Translations under genes and position numbers: made by a program | Part shown: positions 27,738 to 38,554 of the stretch, in pieces | Layout: each line of letters begins with the position of its first letter | Position numbering within the stretch: the stretch's first letter is position 1 | Source of the DNA: Rhodoferax sp. GW822-FHT02A01 | GTDB lineage: Bacteria > Pseudomonadota > Gammaproteobacteria > Burkholderiales > Burkholderiaceae_C | Reading direction: 5' to 3' | Assembly (NCBI RefSeq): GCF_038784515.1 | Contig: NZ_CP152376.1 | Span: forward strand, 1,426,001 to 1,490,000 | DNA length: 64,000 bases | Notes under the pieces: model-generated | What the model was told of the DNA's origin: nothing | Seen by the model: the letters and a program-made list of their open reading frames with translations, nothing else | The model's database searches: none

Positions 27738-28541
27738 ATGCAGGCAGCATTGCCCATGTACTTCCCGCCGCGCGAGGCGGTAGAGGCCTTCTGGGCGGCG
27801 CTGGCCGGACTGTTGCGTACGGATGCTGCATGCGCCGGATATGACATCCCTGCCGCATTGCGCTGGCCCGAAGACGTTCATGCCCAATGGCTGGAGAGTG
27901 ACCTGTTGCTCAGCCAGGCCTGTGGCTACCCCTTCGTCACCATGCTCAAGGGGCGGGTGCAACTGGTGGGCACGTTTGCCTATGAGGCGGTGGGCGCGCA
28001 GGGCATTTATTGCCGCAGCCAGCTCATTTGCCGCGCAGACGATGTGCGCCAGACGCTGGCGGAATTTGCCGGCAGCACCGTGGCCTTCAACGACACCATC
28101 TCACAATCCGGCTACAACGCCTTGCGCGCACTGGTGGCTACCACCACCACGCAGAGGCCGTTCTTTGACAAGGCGCTCCATACCGGCTCGCATTACCGCT
28201 CCATAGAAGCGGTGCGTACGGGACAGGCGGATATGGCCTCCATAGACCCGGTCAGCTGGGCGCACTGGCAGCGCAGCAACCCATCACTTGGCACGCAGCT
28301 GCGCGTGTTTGAGCAAACCCAACCCTACCCCGGCCTGCCCTTGATCACTGCGCTGGAAACTCCGCCGGCAGTGCTGCAAGCCTTGCGCAAAGGCCTGCAC
28401 ACCCTGGCGCACGATGCGGCCTATGCCGCGCTGCGCAAGCCGCTACTGATCAGCGGCTTTGAAGTGACCGACAGATCGCACTACCAGATGTGTGTGACGA
28501 TGCAGGAGCAAGCTTTACTCCACGGCGTGCGAGACCTTTGA
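27738..28541 (+). CDS. PhnD-like phosphate/phosphonate-binding family protein without signal peptide
   Basis: A 267-residue type-2 periplasmic-binding-fold protein (GRVQLVGTFAYEAVGAQGIYCRSQ, STVAFNDTISQSGYNALRAL, GSHYRSIEAVRTGQADMASID are the PhnD-domain landmarks). There is no signal peptide at this start, and the next Met (residue 7) does not create one, so it should be cytoplasmic. No ABC permease or ATPase is beside it. It may act as a sensor or a solitary binding protein. It is probably co-transcribed with the desaturase. Confidence 0.7.
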   Translation: MQAALPMYFPPREAVEAFWAALAGLLRTDAACAGYDIPAALRWPEDVHAQWLESDLLLSQACGYPFVTMLKGRVQLVGTFAYEAVGAQGIYCRSQLICRADDVRQTLAEFAGSTVAFNDTISQSGYNALRALVATTTTQRPFFDKALHTGSHYRSIEAVRTGQADMASIDPVSWAHWQRSNPSLGTQLRVFEQTQPYPGLPLITALETPPAVLQALRKGLHTLAHDAAYAALRKPLLISGFEVTDRSHYQMCVTMQEQALLHGVRDL

Positions 28542-28591
28542 CGAATGGCATACGATAGCGCCTGAGCAAAGAACAAGTTCTGGGAGGAACG

Positions 28592-29470
28592 ATGGCTGCA
28601 GTCGCGACAGTGTTTGGCGCAGAAGAACAAATGAACTCCGCCGCCCATGCAGGTGGCATCAAGGGAATTCCCATTCCACCGCGCCCGCTGGTGGTTCAGC
28701 AGATGCAGGAAGAGATGGCGTGGCCTGAACCGGACATGCGTCGCATTGCCCAGATCGTGGGCCAGGACGTTGGCCTGACGGTCGCCGTTCTGAAGACCGT
28801 GAATTCCCCCATGTATGGCTTGAGTCGCAAGGCCGAATCAGTGGAACAGGCCGTCAACCTGATCGGGCTCAAGCAACTGGAAAACCTGGTGACAGCCCTG
28901 GCCATGCGCAACCTGCTCAAGGGTGACAGCAATTTCCTGGGCCGTTTCTACGACACGTCGGCCCGACGCGCCCAGGCCATGGCCCATATGGCCAAGGCCA
29001 CCGGTGTGGTGGATGTGGGATTGGCCCAGACCTTCGGCCTGTTCTGCGACGTCGGCATTCCACTGCTGATGCAGCGCTTCCCAAGCTATACCCAGACTCT
29101 GCGCATTGCGAACGAGGACAGCGAGCGCTCCTTTACCGCCGTGGAACATGAAGCCCATAACACCGACCACGCCCTTATTGGCGCGCTGATGGTGAGGACC
29201 TGGGGACTATCCAAGCACGTCGCACTGGCCATCCGCATGCACCACGACTACCACGTGTTTCTGGACCCGCAGGCACCGCTGGAAGTGGTGCGATTAATCT
29301 CGCTGAACATCGTGGCCGAGGAGGCCATCCAGCGCTATGCCCAGATGCATTCCAACGTGGAGTGGCTCAAGGGTGGTGACTACGTCCCCAGCACGCTGTC
29401 CATGGAACCGGCCGAAGTCGAGGAGTGGATTGAACAATTGACCGATACGTTTGCCCTCGGCATGGAGTAA
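28592..29470 (+). CDS. HDOD-domain signalling protein
   Basis: A 292-residue protein with a single HDOD domain (about residues 25-225): PPRPLVVQQMQEEM, IAQIVGQDVGLTVAVLKTVNSP, and EQAVNLIGLKQLENLVTAL are characteristic. The HD-type catalytic residues are largely absent, as usual for HDOD, so it is a regulatory module, not a phosphodiesterase. RBS GGAGGAACG precedes the ATG. A GGDEF-EAL protein follows 57 bases later, so the pair probably belongs to one c-di-GMP-linked circuit. Confidence 0.85.
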   Translation: MAAVATVFGAEEQMNSAAHAGGIKGIPIPPRPLVVQQMQEEMAWPEPDMRRIAQIVGQDVGLTVAVLKTVNSPMYGLSRKAESVEQAVNLIGLKQLENLVTALAMRNLLKGDSNFLGRFYDTSARRAQAMAHMAKATGVVDVGLAQTFGLFCDVGIPLLMQRFPSYTQTLRIANEDSERSFTAVEHEAHNTDHALIGALMVRTWGLSKHVALAIRMHHDYHVFLDPQAPLEVVRLISLNIVAEEAIQRYAQMHSNVEWLKGGDYVPSTLSMEPAEVEEWIEQLTDTFALGME

Positions 29471-29502
29471 CCCTACTCGGTATTTGTGCTCTGTCGGAAA
29501 CC

Positions 29503-29527
29503 GGTGCGATTGCTTTAGAGTCGCACC
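29503..29527 (+). promoter_or_regulatory. Hairpin directly before the GGDEF-EAL start codon
   Basis: GGTGCGA (29503-29509) pairs perfectly with TCGCACC (29521-29527), which abuts the ATG at 29528. The 11-base loop holds the only Shine-Dalgarno-like bases (AGAG). If formed in the mRNA it would hold the initiation region; a transcription-factor dyad is the alternative. Confidence 0.4.
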
Positions 29528-32260
29528 ATGGGAGTGCCTACAACCTCTGAAAAACCCTCCGGCCAGGAGCAGGAGTCCGCTTGGCGAATCGTAGCTGTCT
29601 ACACAATCTTCGCAGCGTTGTGGATTCTGCTGTCCGACACGCTGGTCGGCTCGATGTTCTCCGACGCCAAAGTGGTCGCCATGATCGGCTTGTTCAAAGG
29701 CTGGCTGTTTGTGGGCGTCACTGCGCTCTTGCTTTTCACACTGATTTCCCGCCTGATCGGCAACTACGAAAAGTCCCTGGAGCAACTGAAGCTGCGCGAA
29801 GACGAGCTCAACCGCAGCCAGCACCTGCTGCTGGAGGCGCAACACATCGCCGGACTGGGAAGCTATGAGCTGGACATTGCATCGGGGCGCTGGACTTCCT
29901 CCGATATCTGCGATGAGGTACTTGGCATTCCCCGGGACTTCGAGCGCACGCTGGAGAGCTGGAGCGGCCTGGTACACCCCGACGACTGGCCTGCATTGCT
30001 TGCCTACTTCACCGAACAGGTACTGCAGGCAGGAAAACCGTTTGATCGGGAGTACCGGATCGTCCGCCACTCTGACAAGGAAATCCGCTGGATCCGCGCG
30101 CTGGGCAAGGTGACGCGCGATGCGCAAGATAATCCGGCTCGATTGACGGGGACGCTGCAAGACATATCCACCCTGATGTGGGCGCAGGCCCGGATCACAG
30201 AGACTACCAACACCTTGCAGGCCACCCTGGATGCATTGCCGGATCTGCTGTTTGAGGTCAGCGAACAGGGTTACATATTCCAGTACCACTCACACAGCAG
30301 GGATCTGCTGGCTGCACCACCGGAGGCTTTTCTTGGAAAGCGGTTTGACGAGGTGCTGCCGCCCGAGGCCTGCGCTGTGTGCAGAGCCGCCATAGACGAG
30401 GCATCGCGAACCGGATTCTCTTCCGGCAAGCGGTATTCGCTCGATCTGGCACAAGGTACACGCTGGTTCGACCTCTCGGTTGCGCCCATGGCCACGGGAA
30501 CACAGAACAGCAAGCGCTTCATCTTCATTGCGCGGGACGTCACGGACCGCTATCTGGCCGAAAAACAACTGGAGCTTGCCGGCCTGGTGTTCAACCATGC
30601 ACGTGAAGGCATCGTGGTAACGGACGCCGAAGGGGCCATCATCGATGTCAATCAGGCCTTTGCACGCGTCACCGGCTATTCCCGTGAGGAAGTCCTGGGA
30701 AGGAACCCGAGATTCCTGAGTTCCGGGCGACAAAGCAAGGAGTTCTACAACGTCATGTGGACCCGTTTGCTGGAACTGGGATTCTGGACCGGCGAGGTGT
30801 GGAACCGCCACAAGGATGGCGAAGAGTATGCAGAGCTTCTCACCATCAGTGCCGTGCGCGGCCCGACCGGTCAGGTGGTGCAATATGTGGCCTTGTTCTC
30901 CGACATCACGGCGCTCAAGAAGTACCAGTCTGAACTGGAGCACGTAGCGCACTTCGACGTTTTGACCGGACTGCCCAACCGGCTGCTGTTGGCCGACCGG
31001 CTGCACCAAGCCATGGCCCAATGCCAGCGGCGCGGGCAGAAGGTGTTGATTGCCTATCTGGATCTGGATGATTTCAAACGGGTGAATGACAGCTACGGCC
31101 ATGAAGTGGGAGACGCTCTACTGCAGGCCCTGGGCCAGCGGCTGGTGGCCCACCTGCGCGATGGTGACACGCTGGCGCGCATTGGTGGTGACGAGTTTGT
31201 GGCCGTGCTCACGGACTTTGTGGACACGGAGTCGGTGATGCCACTGATTTCCCGGTTGATTGCCGCGGCGACCGAGCCTTTCCATCTGGAAGAGCGGGTG
31301 CTTCGCATATCCACCAGTGTCGGCATCACCGTATTCCCGCAGGAGGCGGAGCTGGATGCCGAGCAACTCCTGCGACAGGCCGACCAGGCCATGTACCAGG
31401 CCAAAGTGGCTGGCAAGAACCGCTACCACGTATTCGATTTCCGCCACGACAGCGAGATACGCGTGCACTTCGACATATTGGAGCGCATGCGCCTGGCCTT
31501 GGCGCAGTCCGAATATGTGCTGCACTTCCAGCCCAAGGTGAACATGCGCACGGGCACCGTCATTGGCGCAGAAGCCCTGATCCGCTGGCAGCACCCTGAA
31601 CGCGGCTTGCTTGCGCCTGGGGAGTTCCTGTCATCGGCGGAGGAGAGTCCGATTTCCGTGGACATCGGCGAATGGGTGATAGATGCAGCGCTGCGCCAGC
31701 ACCTGGTCTGGCTGAGCCAGGGCTTCGAGATACCGGTGAGTGTCAACGTGGGTGCCATCCAGTTGCAGCAGTGCGATTTCCTGCAACGTCTTCAACGGAT
31801 ACTGGCGCGTTACCCCAGCGTCAAACCCGGCAATCTGCAAATTGAGATCCTGGAAACCAGTGCCCTGCGGGACATGCAGCAAGTCACTACCGTCATTCAG
31901 GCATGCAAGGATATGGGCGTGGAATTCGCGCTGGACGATTTTGGTACCGGCTATTCGTCACTCACCTATCTGCGTCAGCTGCCCGTGGCCATGCTGAAGA
32001 TAGACCAGAGTTTTGTCTGCAACATGTTGGACAACGTGGACGACCAGGCCATTCTGCGTGGCGTGGTGGGTCTGGCCCAGGCCTTCGGACGCAAAGTCAT
32101 TGCCGAGGGGGTGGAGACCGAGGCACATGGCAGGTTGCTGCTGCAATTCGGCTGCGACCTGGCGCAGGGTTATGGAATCGCCAGGCCGATGGCGGGTGAT
32201 GCCTTTGCCCTGTGGATGCAAGATTGGACGTTGCATCCGGGTTGGCCCGAGCGCCGCTAG
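29528..32260 (+). CDS. Membrane PAS-GGDEF-EAL c-di-GMP turnover protein
   Basis: A 910-residue protein. Two hydrophobic segments (about 20-40 and 55-80) anchor it, followed by three PAS-like domains (about 100-220, 225-340, 345-465; the third includes GIVVTDAEGAIIDVNQAFARVTGYS). The GGDEF domain has LTGLPNRLLLADRL and an intact RIGGDEF; the EAL domain has GAEALIRWQHPERG, LEILE-like QIEILETSAL, DDFGTGYSSLTYL, KIDQSFV and VIAEGVETEAH, so both catalytic centres look complete. It may switch between synthesis and hydrolysis of c-di-GMP in response to its sensors. Confidence 0.92.
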   Translation: MGVPTTSEKPSGQEQESAWRIVAVYTIFAALWILLSDTLVGSMFSDAKVVAMIGLFKGWLFVGVTALLLFTLISRLIGNYEKSLEQLKLREDELNRSQHLLLEAQHIAGLGSYELDIASGRWTSSDICDEVLGIPRDFERTLESWSGLVHPDDWPALLAYFTEQVLQAGKPFDREYRIVRHSDKEIRWIRALGKVTRDAQDNPARLTGTLQDISTLMWAQARITETTNTLQATLDALPDLLFEVSEQGYIFQYHSHSRDLLAAPPEAFLGKRFDEVLPPEACAVCRAAIDEASRTGFSSGKRYSLDLAQGTRWFDLSVAPMATGTQNSKRFIFIARDVTDRYLAEKQLELAGLVFNHAREGIVVTDAEGAIIDVNQAFARVTGYSREEVLGRNPRFLSSGRQSKEFYNVMWTRLLELGFWTGEVWNRHKDGEEYAELLTISAVRGPTGQVVQYVALFSDITALKKYQSELEHVAHFDVLTGLPNRLLLADRLHQAMAQCQRRGQKVLIAYLDLDDFKRVNDSYGHEVGDALLQALGQRLVAHLRDGDTLARIGGDEFVAVLTDFVDTESVMPLISRLIAAATEPFHLEERVLRISTSVGITVFPQEAELDAEQLLRQADQAMYQAKVAGKNRYHVFDFRHDSEIRVHFDILERMRLALAQSEYVLHFQPKVNMRTGTVIGAEALIRWQHPERGLLAPGEFLSSAEESPISVDIGEWVIDAALRQHLVWLSQGFEIPVSVNVGAIQLQQCDFLQRLQRILARYPSVKPGNLQIEILETSALRDMQQVTTVIQACKDMGVEFALDDFGTGYSSLTYLRQLPVAMLKIDQSFVCNMLDNVDDQAILRGVVGLAQAFGRKVIAEGVETEAHGRLLLQFGCDLAQGYGIARPMAGDAFALWMQDWTLHPGWPERR

Positions 32261-32302
32261 CTACACTCGCCTTTTCTTATTTTTGAACGCACGGAGAAAC
32301 CC

Positions 32303-32611
32303 ATGATCAAACGCCTGGATGTCGGAGCCCGCATGTCCGAAGTCGCGGTTCACAACGGAGTGGCCTATCTGGCCGGACAGGTTGCCGAAGATGGCAGCCA
32401 GGACATCGGCGGCCAGACCCGGCAGGTTCTCGCTGCAATTGATGCCTTGCTGGCGCGCGTGGGCAGCGACAAGAGCAAGATCCTGATGACGCAGATCTTT
32501 CTGGCCGATCTGGCCGACTTCCCCGGCCAGACACCGCCGCGCGCCACCGTGCAGGCGGCATTGGCCAAGCCGGATTGGAAAATTGAAGTGGTGATCAGCG
32601 CCGCTGTTTGA
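32303..32611 (+). CDS. RidA/YoaB-family protein with internal in-frame deletion
   Basis: A 102-residue RidA (enamine/imine deaminase) homologue of the YoaB subgroup: GVAYLAGQVAEDGSQDIGGQTRQVL and SKILMTQIFLADLADF. From memory, E. coli YoaB is 114 residues and has about 12 more residues (an NKAWDAWV-type segment) between the LADxxDF motif and the PxR motif; here DF runs directly into PGQTPPRATVQ. The substrate-binding Arg of PPRATV remains. Loss of this helix may disturb the trimer pocket. It follows the GGDEF-EAL gene by 42 bases. Confidence 0.8.
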   Translation: MIKRLDVGARMSEVAVHNGVAYLAGQVAEDGSQDIGGQTRQVLAAIDALLARVGSDKSKILMTQIFLADLADFPGQTPPRATVQAALAKPDWKIEVVISAAV

Positions 32612-32716
32612 CTCGCAGGGCTTTTCGGCTCTCCTGATGCGCCGGGCGTCCGTGCTGTATAGCATGCAGTACTGACTGGCCCCGCTGGGTCCTTAAACCC
32701 ATTCATCAGGAACATC

Positions 32717-33472
32717 ATGGATCTCCAACTCAAAGGCAAACTGGCCCTGGTTTCAGGAAGCACGGCCGGAATTGGCTATGCCATTGCTGCGGCACTGGCC
32801 GCAGAAGGCGCACGCGTCATCGTCAATGGCAGGTCGCAAGCATCTGTTGACGCGGCTGTGGCGACCATCAGCGCTGGCCCCGGCGGGCAGGTGCTGGGGT
32901 TTGCCGGTGACCTCAGCAAGGCTGCCGTGGCCGAGTCGCTTGTCCGCCAATATCCTGACATTGAAATACTGGTCAACAACCTGGGCATCTTTGAGCCCAA
33001 GCCCTTCGAGGACATTGACGACGCGGACTGGCTGCGGTTCTTCGATGTCAATGTGCTCAGTGGTGTGCGGTTGGCGCGCCTGTGCCTGCCTGCCATGAAG
33101 GCGGCTAACTGGGGCCGCATCATCTTCATCTCCAGCGAGAGCGCGGTGCAGATTCCCGCAGAGATGATTCACTACGGCATGACCAAGACGGCACAGCTTG
33201 CCGTATCGAGGGGGCTCGCCGAGTCCGTAGCCGGAACCGGCATCACCGTGAACAGCGTTCTGCCGGGGCCCACGCGATCACGCGGCGTAGGCGACTTCGT
33301 CGAGGCCCTGGCCAAGGCCGACGGCACAACCGTGGAGGCATTTGAAAAGCAGTTCTTCGAGACGCCGCAGGAAATTGCCAACATGGTTGCCTACATCGCC
33401 AGCCCGCTTTCGTCCGGAACGACGGGCGCCGCACTCCGGGTGGACGGCGGCTGTCTGAAGAGCGCCTTTTAG
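32717..33472 (+). CDS. Short-chain dehydrogenase/reductase
   Basis: A 251-residue SDR. The cofactor motif is GSTAGIGYAIA near residue 14, NNLGIF is the NNAG equivalent (about residue 84), the catalytic Ser is in IIFISSESAVQIP, and the Tyr-x3-Lys pair in HYGMTKTAQ. The C-terminal ASPLSSGTTGAALRVDGG is standard. Substrate unknown. It stands alone between a RidA gene and EF-G. Confidence 0.88.
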   Translation: MDLQLKGKLALVSGSTAGIGYAIAAALAAEGARVIVNGRSQASVDAAVATISAGPGGQVLGFAGDLSKAAVAESLVRQYPDIEILVNNLGIFEPKPFEDIDDADWLRFFDVNVLSGVRLARLCLPAMKAANWGRIIFISSESAVQIPAEMIHYGMTKTAQLAVSRGLAESVAGTGITVNSVLPGPTRSRGVGDFVEALAKADGTTVEAFEKQFFETPQEIANMVAYIASPLSSGTTGAALRVDGGCLKSAF

Positions 33473-33505
33473 CAAACCGCTACCATGATCCGTGCGGAAC
33501 GGGTC

Positions 33506-33535
33506 GGTCAGACCTTGCATCCCGCGCATCTGACC
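33506..33535 (+). terminator. Hairpin between SDR gene and fusA (possible terminator or attenuator)
   Basis: GGTCAGA (33506-33512) and TCTGACC (33529-33535) form a seven-pair stem with a 16-base loop, followed by a T-rich but interrupted stretch. It lies midway in the 97-base gap and could end the SDR transcript or act in the fusA leader. Confidence 0.35.
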
Positions 33536-33569
33536 CAATGTTGTTGATCTTTCCAACAGGAGAACCACC

Positions 33570-35669
<2,100 letters not shown>

Positions 35670-35673
35670 GCGG

Positions 35674-35703
35674 CTGAACCGCGGTCTGGCGATCGCGGTT
35701 CAG
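35674..35703. terminator. Bidirectional terminator hairpin between fusA and a convergent diguanylate cyclase gene
   Basis: A perfect ten-pair stem, CTGAACCGCG with CGCGGTTCAG, and a ten-base loop. It begins five bases after the fusA stop and covers the stop codon of the leftward gene. No T tract follows on either side. Confidence 0.6.
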
Positions 35704-36989
35704 TTCACCGGCTGGTGGAAGCGGATGGCATTGCGCCCGGCCTCCTTGGCCTGGTACATGGCCCGGTCTGCCCAGTTCAGGATGTCATCGGGTCTGGTTT
35801 CATGGCCCAAAAACATGGCAATGCCCACACTGGCAGAACAGTGGTGCTCGACCAGATTGCCCACATCCCCATCGGCTTCAATCTGCAGCTGGTAGGGCTG
35901 CGATATGGTGTTGCAGATTTTTCCCGCAATGGCGCGGGCCAGTGAGGCCGATTCGGCTTCGTCCATACTCAGCGCGCTCAGGATCACCACGAATTCATCG
36001 CCGCCAATGCGCGCCACGGTGTCTTCGGCGCGCATCAGGCGTTTGAGTCGATTGGCTACTTCGATCAACAGCAAATCCCCCACGGCATGGCCGTGCAGGT
36101 CGTTGATGGGTTTGAAATTGTCCAGGTCGATGAATATCAGGGCGTTGTAGAAGTAACTCCGCTTGCTTGCTGCCATGGACTGTTTCAGGCGATCCAGCAT
36201 CAGACGGCGGTTCGGCAGGCCGGTCAAGACATCGTTGAACGCCATGTCATGCACTCGCTCGTCCTTTGCCTTGCGCTCGGTGATGTCAAACGAAACGACC
36301 GCCACATTCTTGACCTTGCCCGTGCCATCGCGGATGACGCCGCTGCGCGATTCCATGTAGCGCACGTCCTTGTGGTTGGGCAGCATGAAGCGGTATTCCA
36401 GGTGGCGCCCCACACCGGTGGTGACGACTTCCTGGAATGCCTGCTCCACGCGCTCACGGTCTTCGGGGTGTATTTCCAGAAAGGAAAACGTCCCTGCGGA
36501 GTCACCGGGGCCCAGCAGGCGCCGGTAGGAAGGACTGTTGTAGACGCGCACGCCCTTGAGGTCGAGCACGGCAACAAAGCCGTCCAGGTTTTCGGTGATC
36601 AGGCGGAAGAACTCGCCTTGTTCGCGCAGTTCGGCATGGACCTTCTTGCGATCGGATATGTCGCGAAAGAAGCCAAACATCTCCTGCCCGTTGTCGTCCG
36701 CAAGGGCCATGGATACGTCCGCATTCCACAGGGTTCCATCCTTGCGCCGAAGAATGGTTTCGAAGCGCCGCCCTTTTGCACCATCAACAAGTGTTGCGTT
36801 GGCATTCGCCTCCAGGGCATGGCTATCGAATGCGGAAATATGCAAGCCCGCCAGCTCTTCACGCGGGTAACCGGAAAGCGCACAGAAGGCGGCGTTGACG
36901 TCAACCACCACGCCTGCCCTGGAAATATGCAGGTAGCCGTCCAGTGAAGTTTCGATGACTTGTCTGTGGTTTACATCCGTGGCATTCAT
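35700..36989 (-). CDS. PAS-PAS-GGDEF diguanylate cyclase
   Basis: The ATG at 36989 (429 residues) is preferred over a GTG two codons earlier. Two PAS domains (about 10-120, with DGYLHISRAGVVVDVNAAFC; and about 135-255 with a PAC tail) precede a GGDEF domain starting LTGLPNRRLMLDRLKQSM with an intact RIGGDEFVVIL signature. No membrane segment is seen, so it is probably cytoplasmic. It should make c-di-GMP. A 489-base gene-free region lies upstream. Confidence 0.9.
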   Translation of the reverse strand: MNATDVNHRQVIETSLDGYLHISRAGVVVDVNAAFCALSGYPREELAGLHISAFDSHALEANANATLVDGAKGRRFETILRRKDGTLWNADVSMALADDNGQEMFGFFRDISDRKKVHAELREQGEFFRLITENLDGFVAVLDLKGVRVYNSPSYRRLLGPGDSAGTFSFLEIHPEDRERVEQAFQEVVTTGVGRHLEYRFMLPNHKDVRYMESRSGVIRDGTGKVKNVAVVSFDITERKAKDERVHDMAFNDVLTGLPNRRLMLDRLKQSMAASKRSYFYNALIFIDLDNFKPINDLHGHAVGDLLLIEVANRLKRLMRAEDTVARIGGDEFVVILSALSMDEAESASLARAIAGKICNTISQPYQLQIEADGDVGNLVEHHCSASVGIAMFLGHETRPDDILNWADRAMYQAKEAGRNAIRFHQPVN

Positions 36990-36995
36990 ATTCAC

Positions 36996-37484
36996 TCTGA
37001 ATCACCTGAAGCCCGGATACTGTGCGCCGCGTAGTTCAATATGACACCAAAATAGTTGATACCGCCAAGCGAATGCACAGGTGACCGGCCTGCGTTCGAT
37101 ATTTCATTTTCTCCGGCCCGAAGGCCCAATCGCATCTTATCGGCAAATAGTTATCCATATTTACCAATATTTTTCTGATGACGGATTATGTTGCATACCT
37201 ATGCAAAGCCGTGCTTAGCGCATCCGCGCTGCAATATTGCTGGCTGCATTGCATAAACTGTGCCGATAGCGTCTTGCCCCCTGCCAAAGCAAAGTCGAAG
37301 CAATTCGCCCTGCAATATTTCTGCGCACGTGCGATTGAATGCTAAATATTCACATATTTCAAAAATGAAATGGTCATTGGCAATGGAAAGACGGCGTCTC
37401 CAAGCGATTGACCTCATCCTGAGTCGCAGTACTGCGATGCAGATAAATTACAGGACCTGAAGGCTCTCAACCCCGAACCCGCTT
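36996..37484. other. AT-richer gene-free region, 489 bases
   Basis: This stretch separates two divergent genes and is visibly more AT-rich than its surroundings. Short open frames in it have no RBS or recognisable protein content. CTGCAATATT occurs twice (37229-37238 and 37310-37319). I see no RNA gene, terminator or clear operator. It probably holds the two divergent promoters, and may include decayed sequence. Confidence 0.5.
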
Positions 37485-38528
37485 ATGCATCTCACAGAAT
37501 TGCTCGGTATCCGATACGCGCTGATACAGGCACCCATGGCAGGTGTGCAAGACAGCGCGCTGGCCATCGCTGTGTCGAATGCCGGAGCTCTGGGGTCCCT
37601 CCCATGCGCCATGCTGTCGCCGGCACAGATTCGTAGCGAACTCACGGCCATTCGTAGCGGTACGGACAAGCCCTACAACGTCAATTTCTTCTGCCACACC
37701 CCACCCCAGGTTTCTACACAAAGAGAGGCGCAGTGGCAAGAAGCGCTGATGCCCTATTACCGGGAATTTGACATCGACCCGGCAGGCATCACCGCAGGCT
37801 CCCAGCGGCAGCCCTTCAGCGCCGAACTGGCGGATTTGCTGGAGGAATTCAAGCCACCGGTGGTCAGCTTCCACTTCGGCCTGCCCACGCCACAATTGCT
37901 GGCACGCGTCAAGGCCTGGGGCACCAAGGTTCTATCTTCGGCAACCACGCTGGAAGAGGCTGTCTGGCTGGAGGCCCATGGGGCAGACGCCATCGTCGCG
38001 CAAGGGCTGGAAGCCGGAGGACACCGGGGCATTTTTCTCTCGGATGACCTCAGCACGCAGGTGGGCACCATGGCCTTGCTGCCGCAGTTGGCAGCACGCG
38101 TGCGCGTGCCGGTGATTGCGGCTGGCGGCATTGCCGATGTGCGCGGCGTCAAGGCGGCCATGGCGTTGGGCGCAGCCGGCGTGCAGGTGGGAACCAGCTA
38201 CCTGCTGGCACATGAAGCCCGCACCAGCGCTGTGCACCGCGCCGCCTTGAAAAGCGATGAAGCGGTACACACCGCGTTGACCAACATCTTCACCGGTCGC
38301 CCGGCGCGCGGCATCGTGAACCGCGTCATGCGGGAGTTGGGGAACATCAGCGCCCATGCGCCGGCCTTCCCCCTGGCTGGCGGCGCTATCGCCCCTTTGC
38401 GCGCATACGCGGAAGCACGGCAATCGGGCGCGTTCTCACCGCTTTGGGCCGGGCAGAACACCAGCGGATGCGTGGAGAAGTCCGCTGCGGAAATTACCGC
38501 CGAGCTGGTCAGCGCATTGCCAGCGTAG
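37485..38528 (+). CDS. Nitronate monooxygenase family flavoprotein
   Basis: A 347-residue TIM-barrel FMN enzyme of the 2-nitropropane dioxygenase family. It starts LTELLGIRYALIQAPMAGVQD, and has the phosphate-binding VIAAGGIADVRGVKAAMALGA, the family motif EAGGHRGIF with the probable active-site His, and GVQVGTSYLLAHEA. It should oxidise alkyl nitronates such as propionate-3-nitronate. It sits alone; no RBS is obvious before the ATG. Confidence 0.88.
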   Translation: MHLTELLGIRYALIQAPMAGVQDSALAIAVSNAGALGSLPCAMLSPAQIRSELTAIRSGTDKPYNVNFFCHTPPQVSTQREAQWQEALMPYYREFDIDPAGITAGSQRQPFSAELADLLEEFKPPVVSFHFGLPTPQLLARVKAWGTKVLSSATTLEEAVWLEAHGADAIVAQGLEAGGHRGIFLSDDLSTQVGTMALLPQLAARVRVPVIAAGGIADVRGVKAAMALGAAGVQVGTSYLLAHEARTSAVHRAALKSDEAVHTALTNIFTGRPARGIVNRVMRELGNISAHAPAFPLAGGAIAPLRAYAEARQSGAFSPLWAGQNTSGCVEKSAAEITAELVSALPA

Positions 38529-38554
38529 GCGCGACACGGAACAGGTATCGGTCT

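Noticed and set aside
37371..37376. TGGTCA half-site as a second RutR box
   Set aside because: The paired left half TTGACCA is absent, so only six bases match.
37199..37460. Two short open frames in the gene-free region
   Set aside because: Opposite strands, no RBS, no family resemblance, atypical composition.
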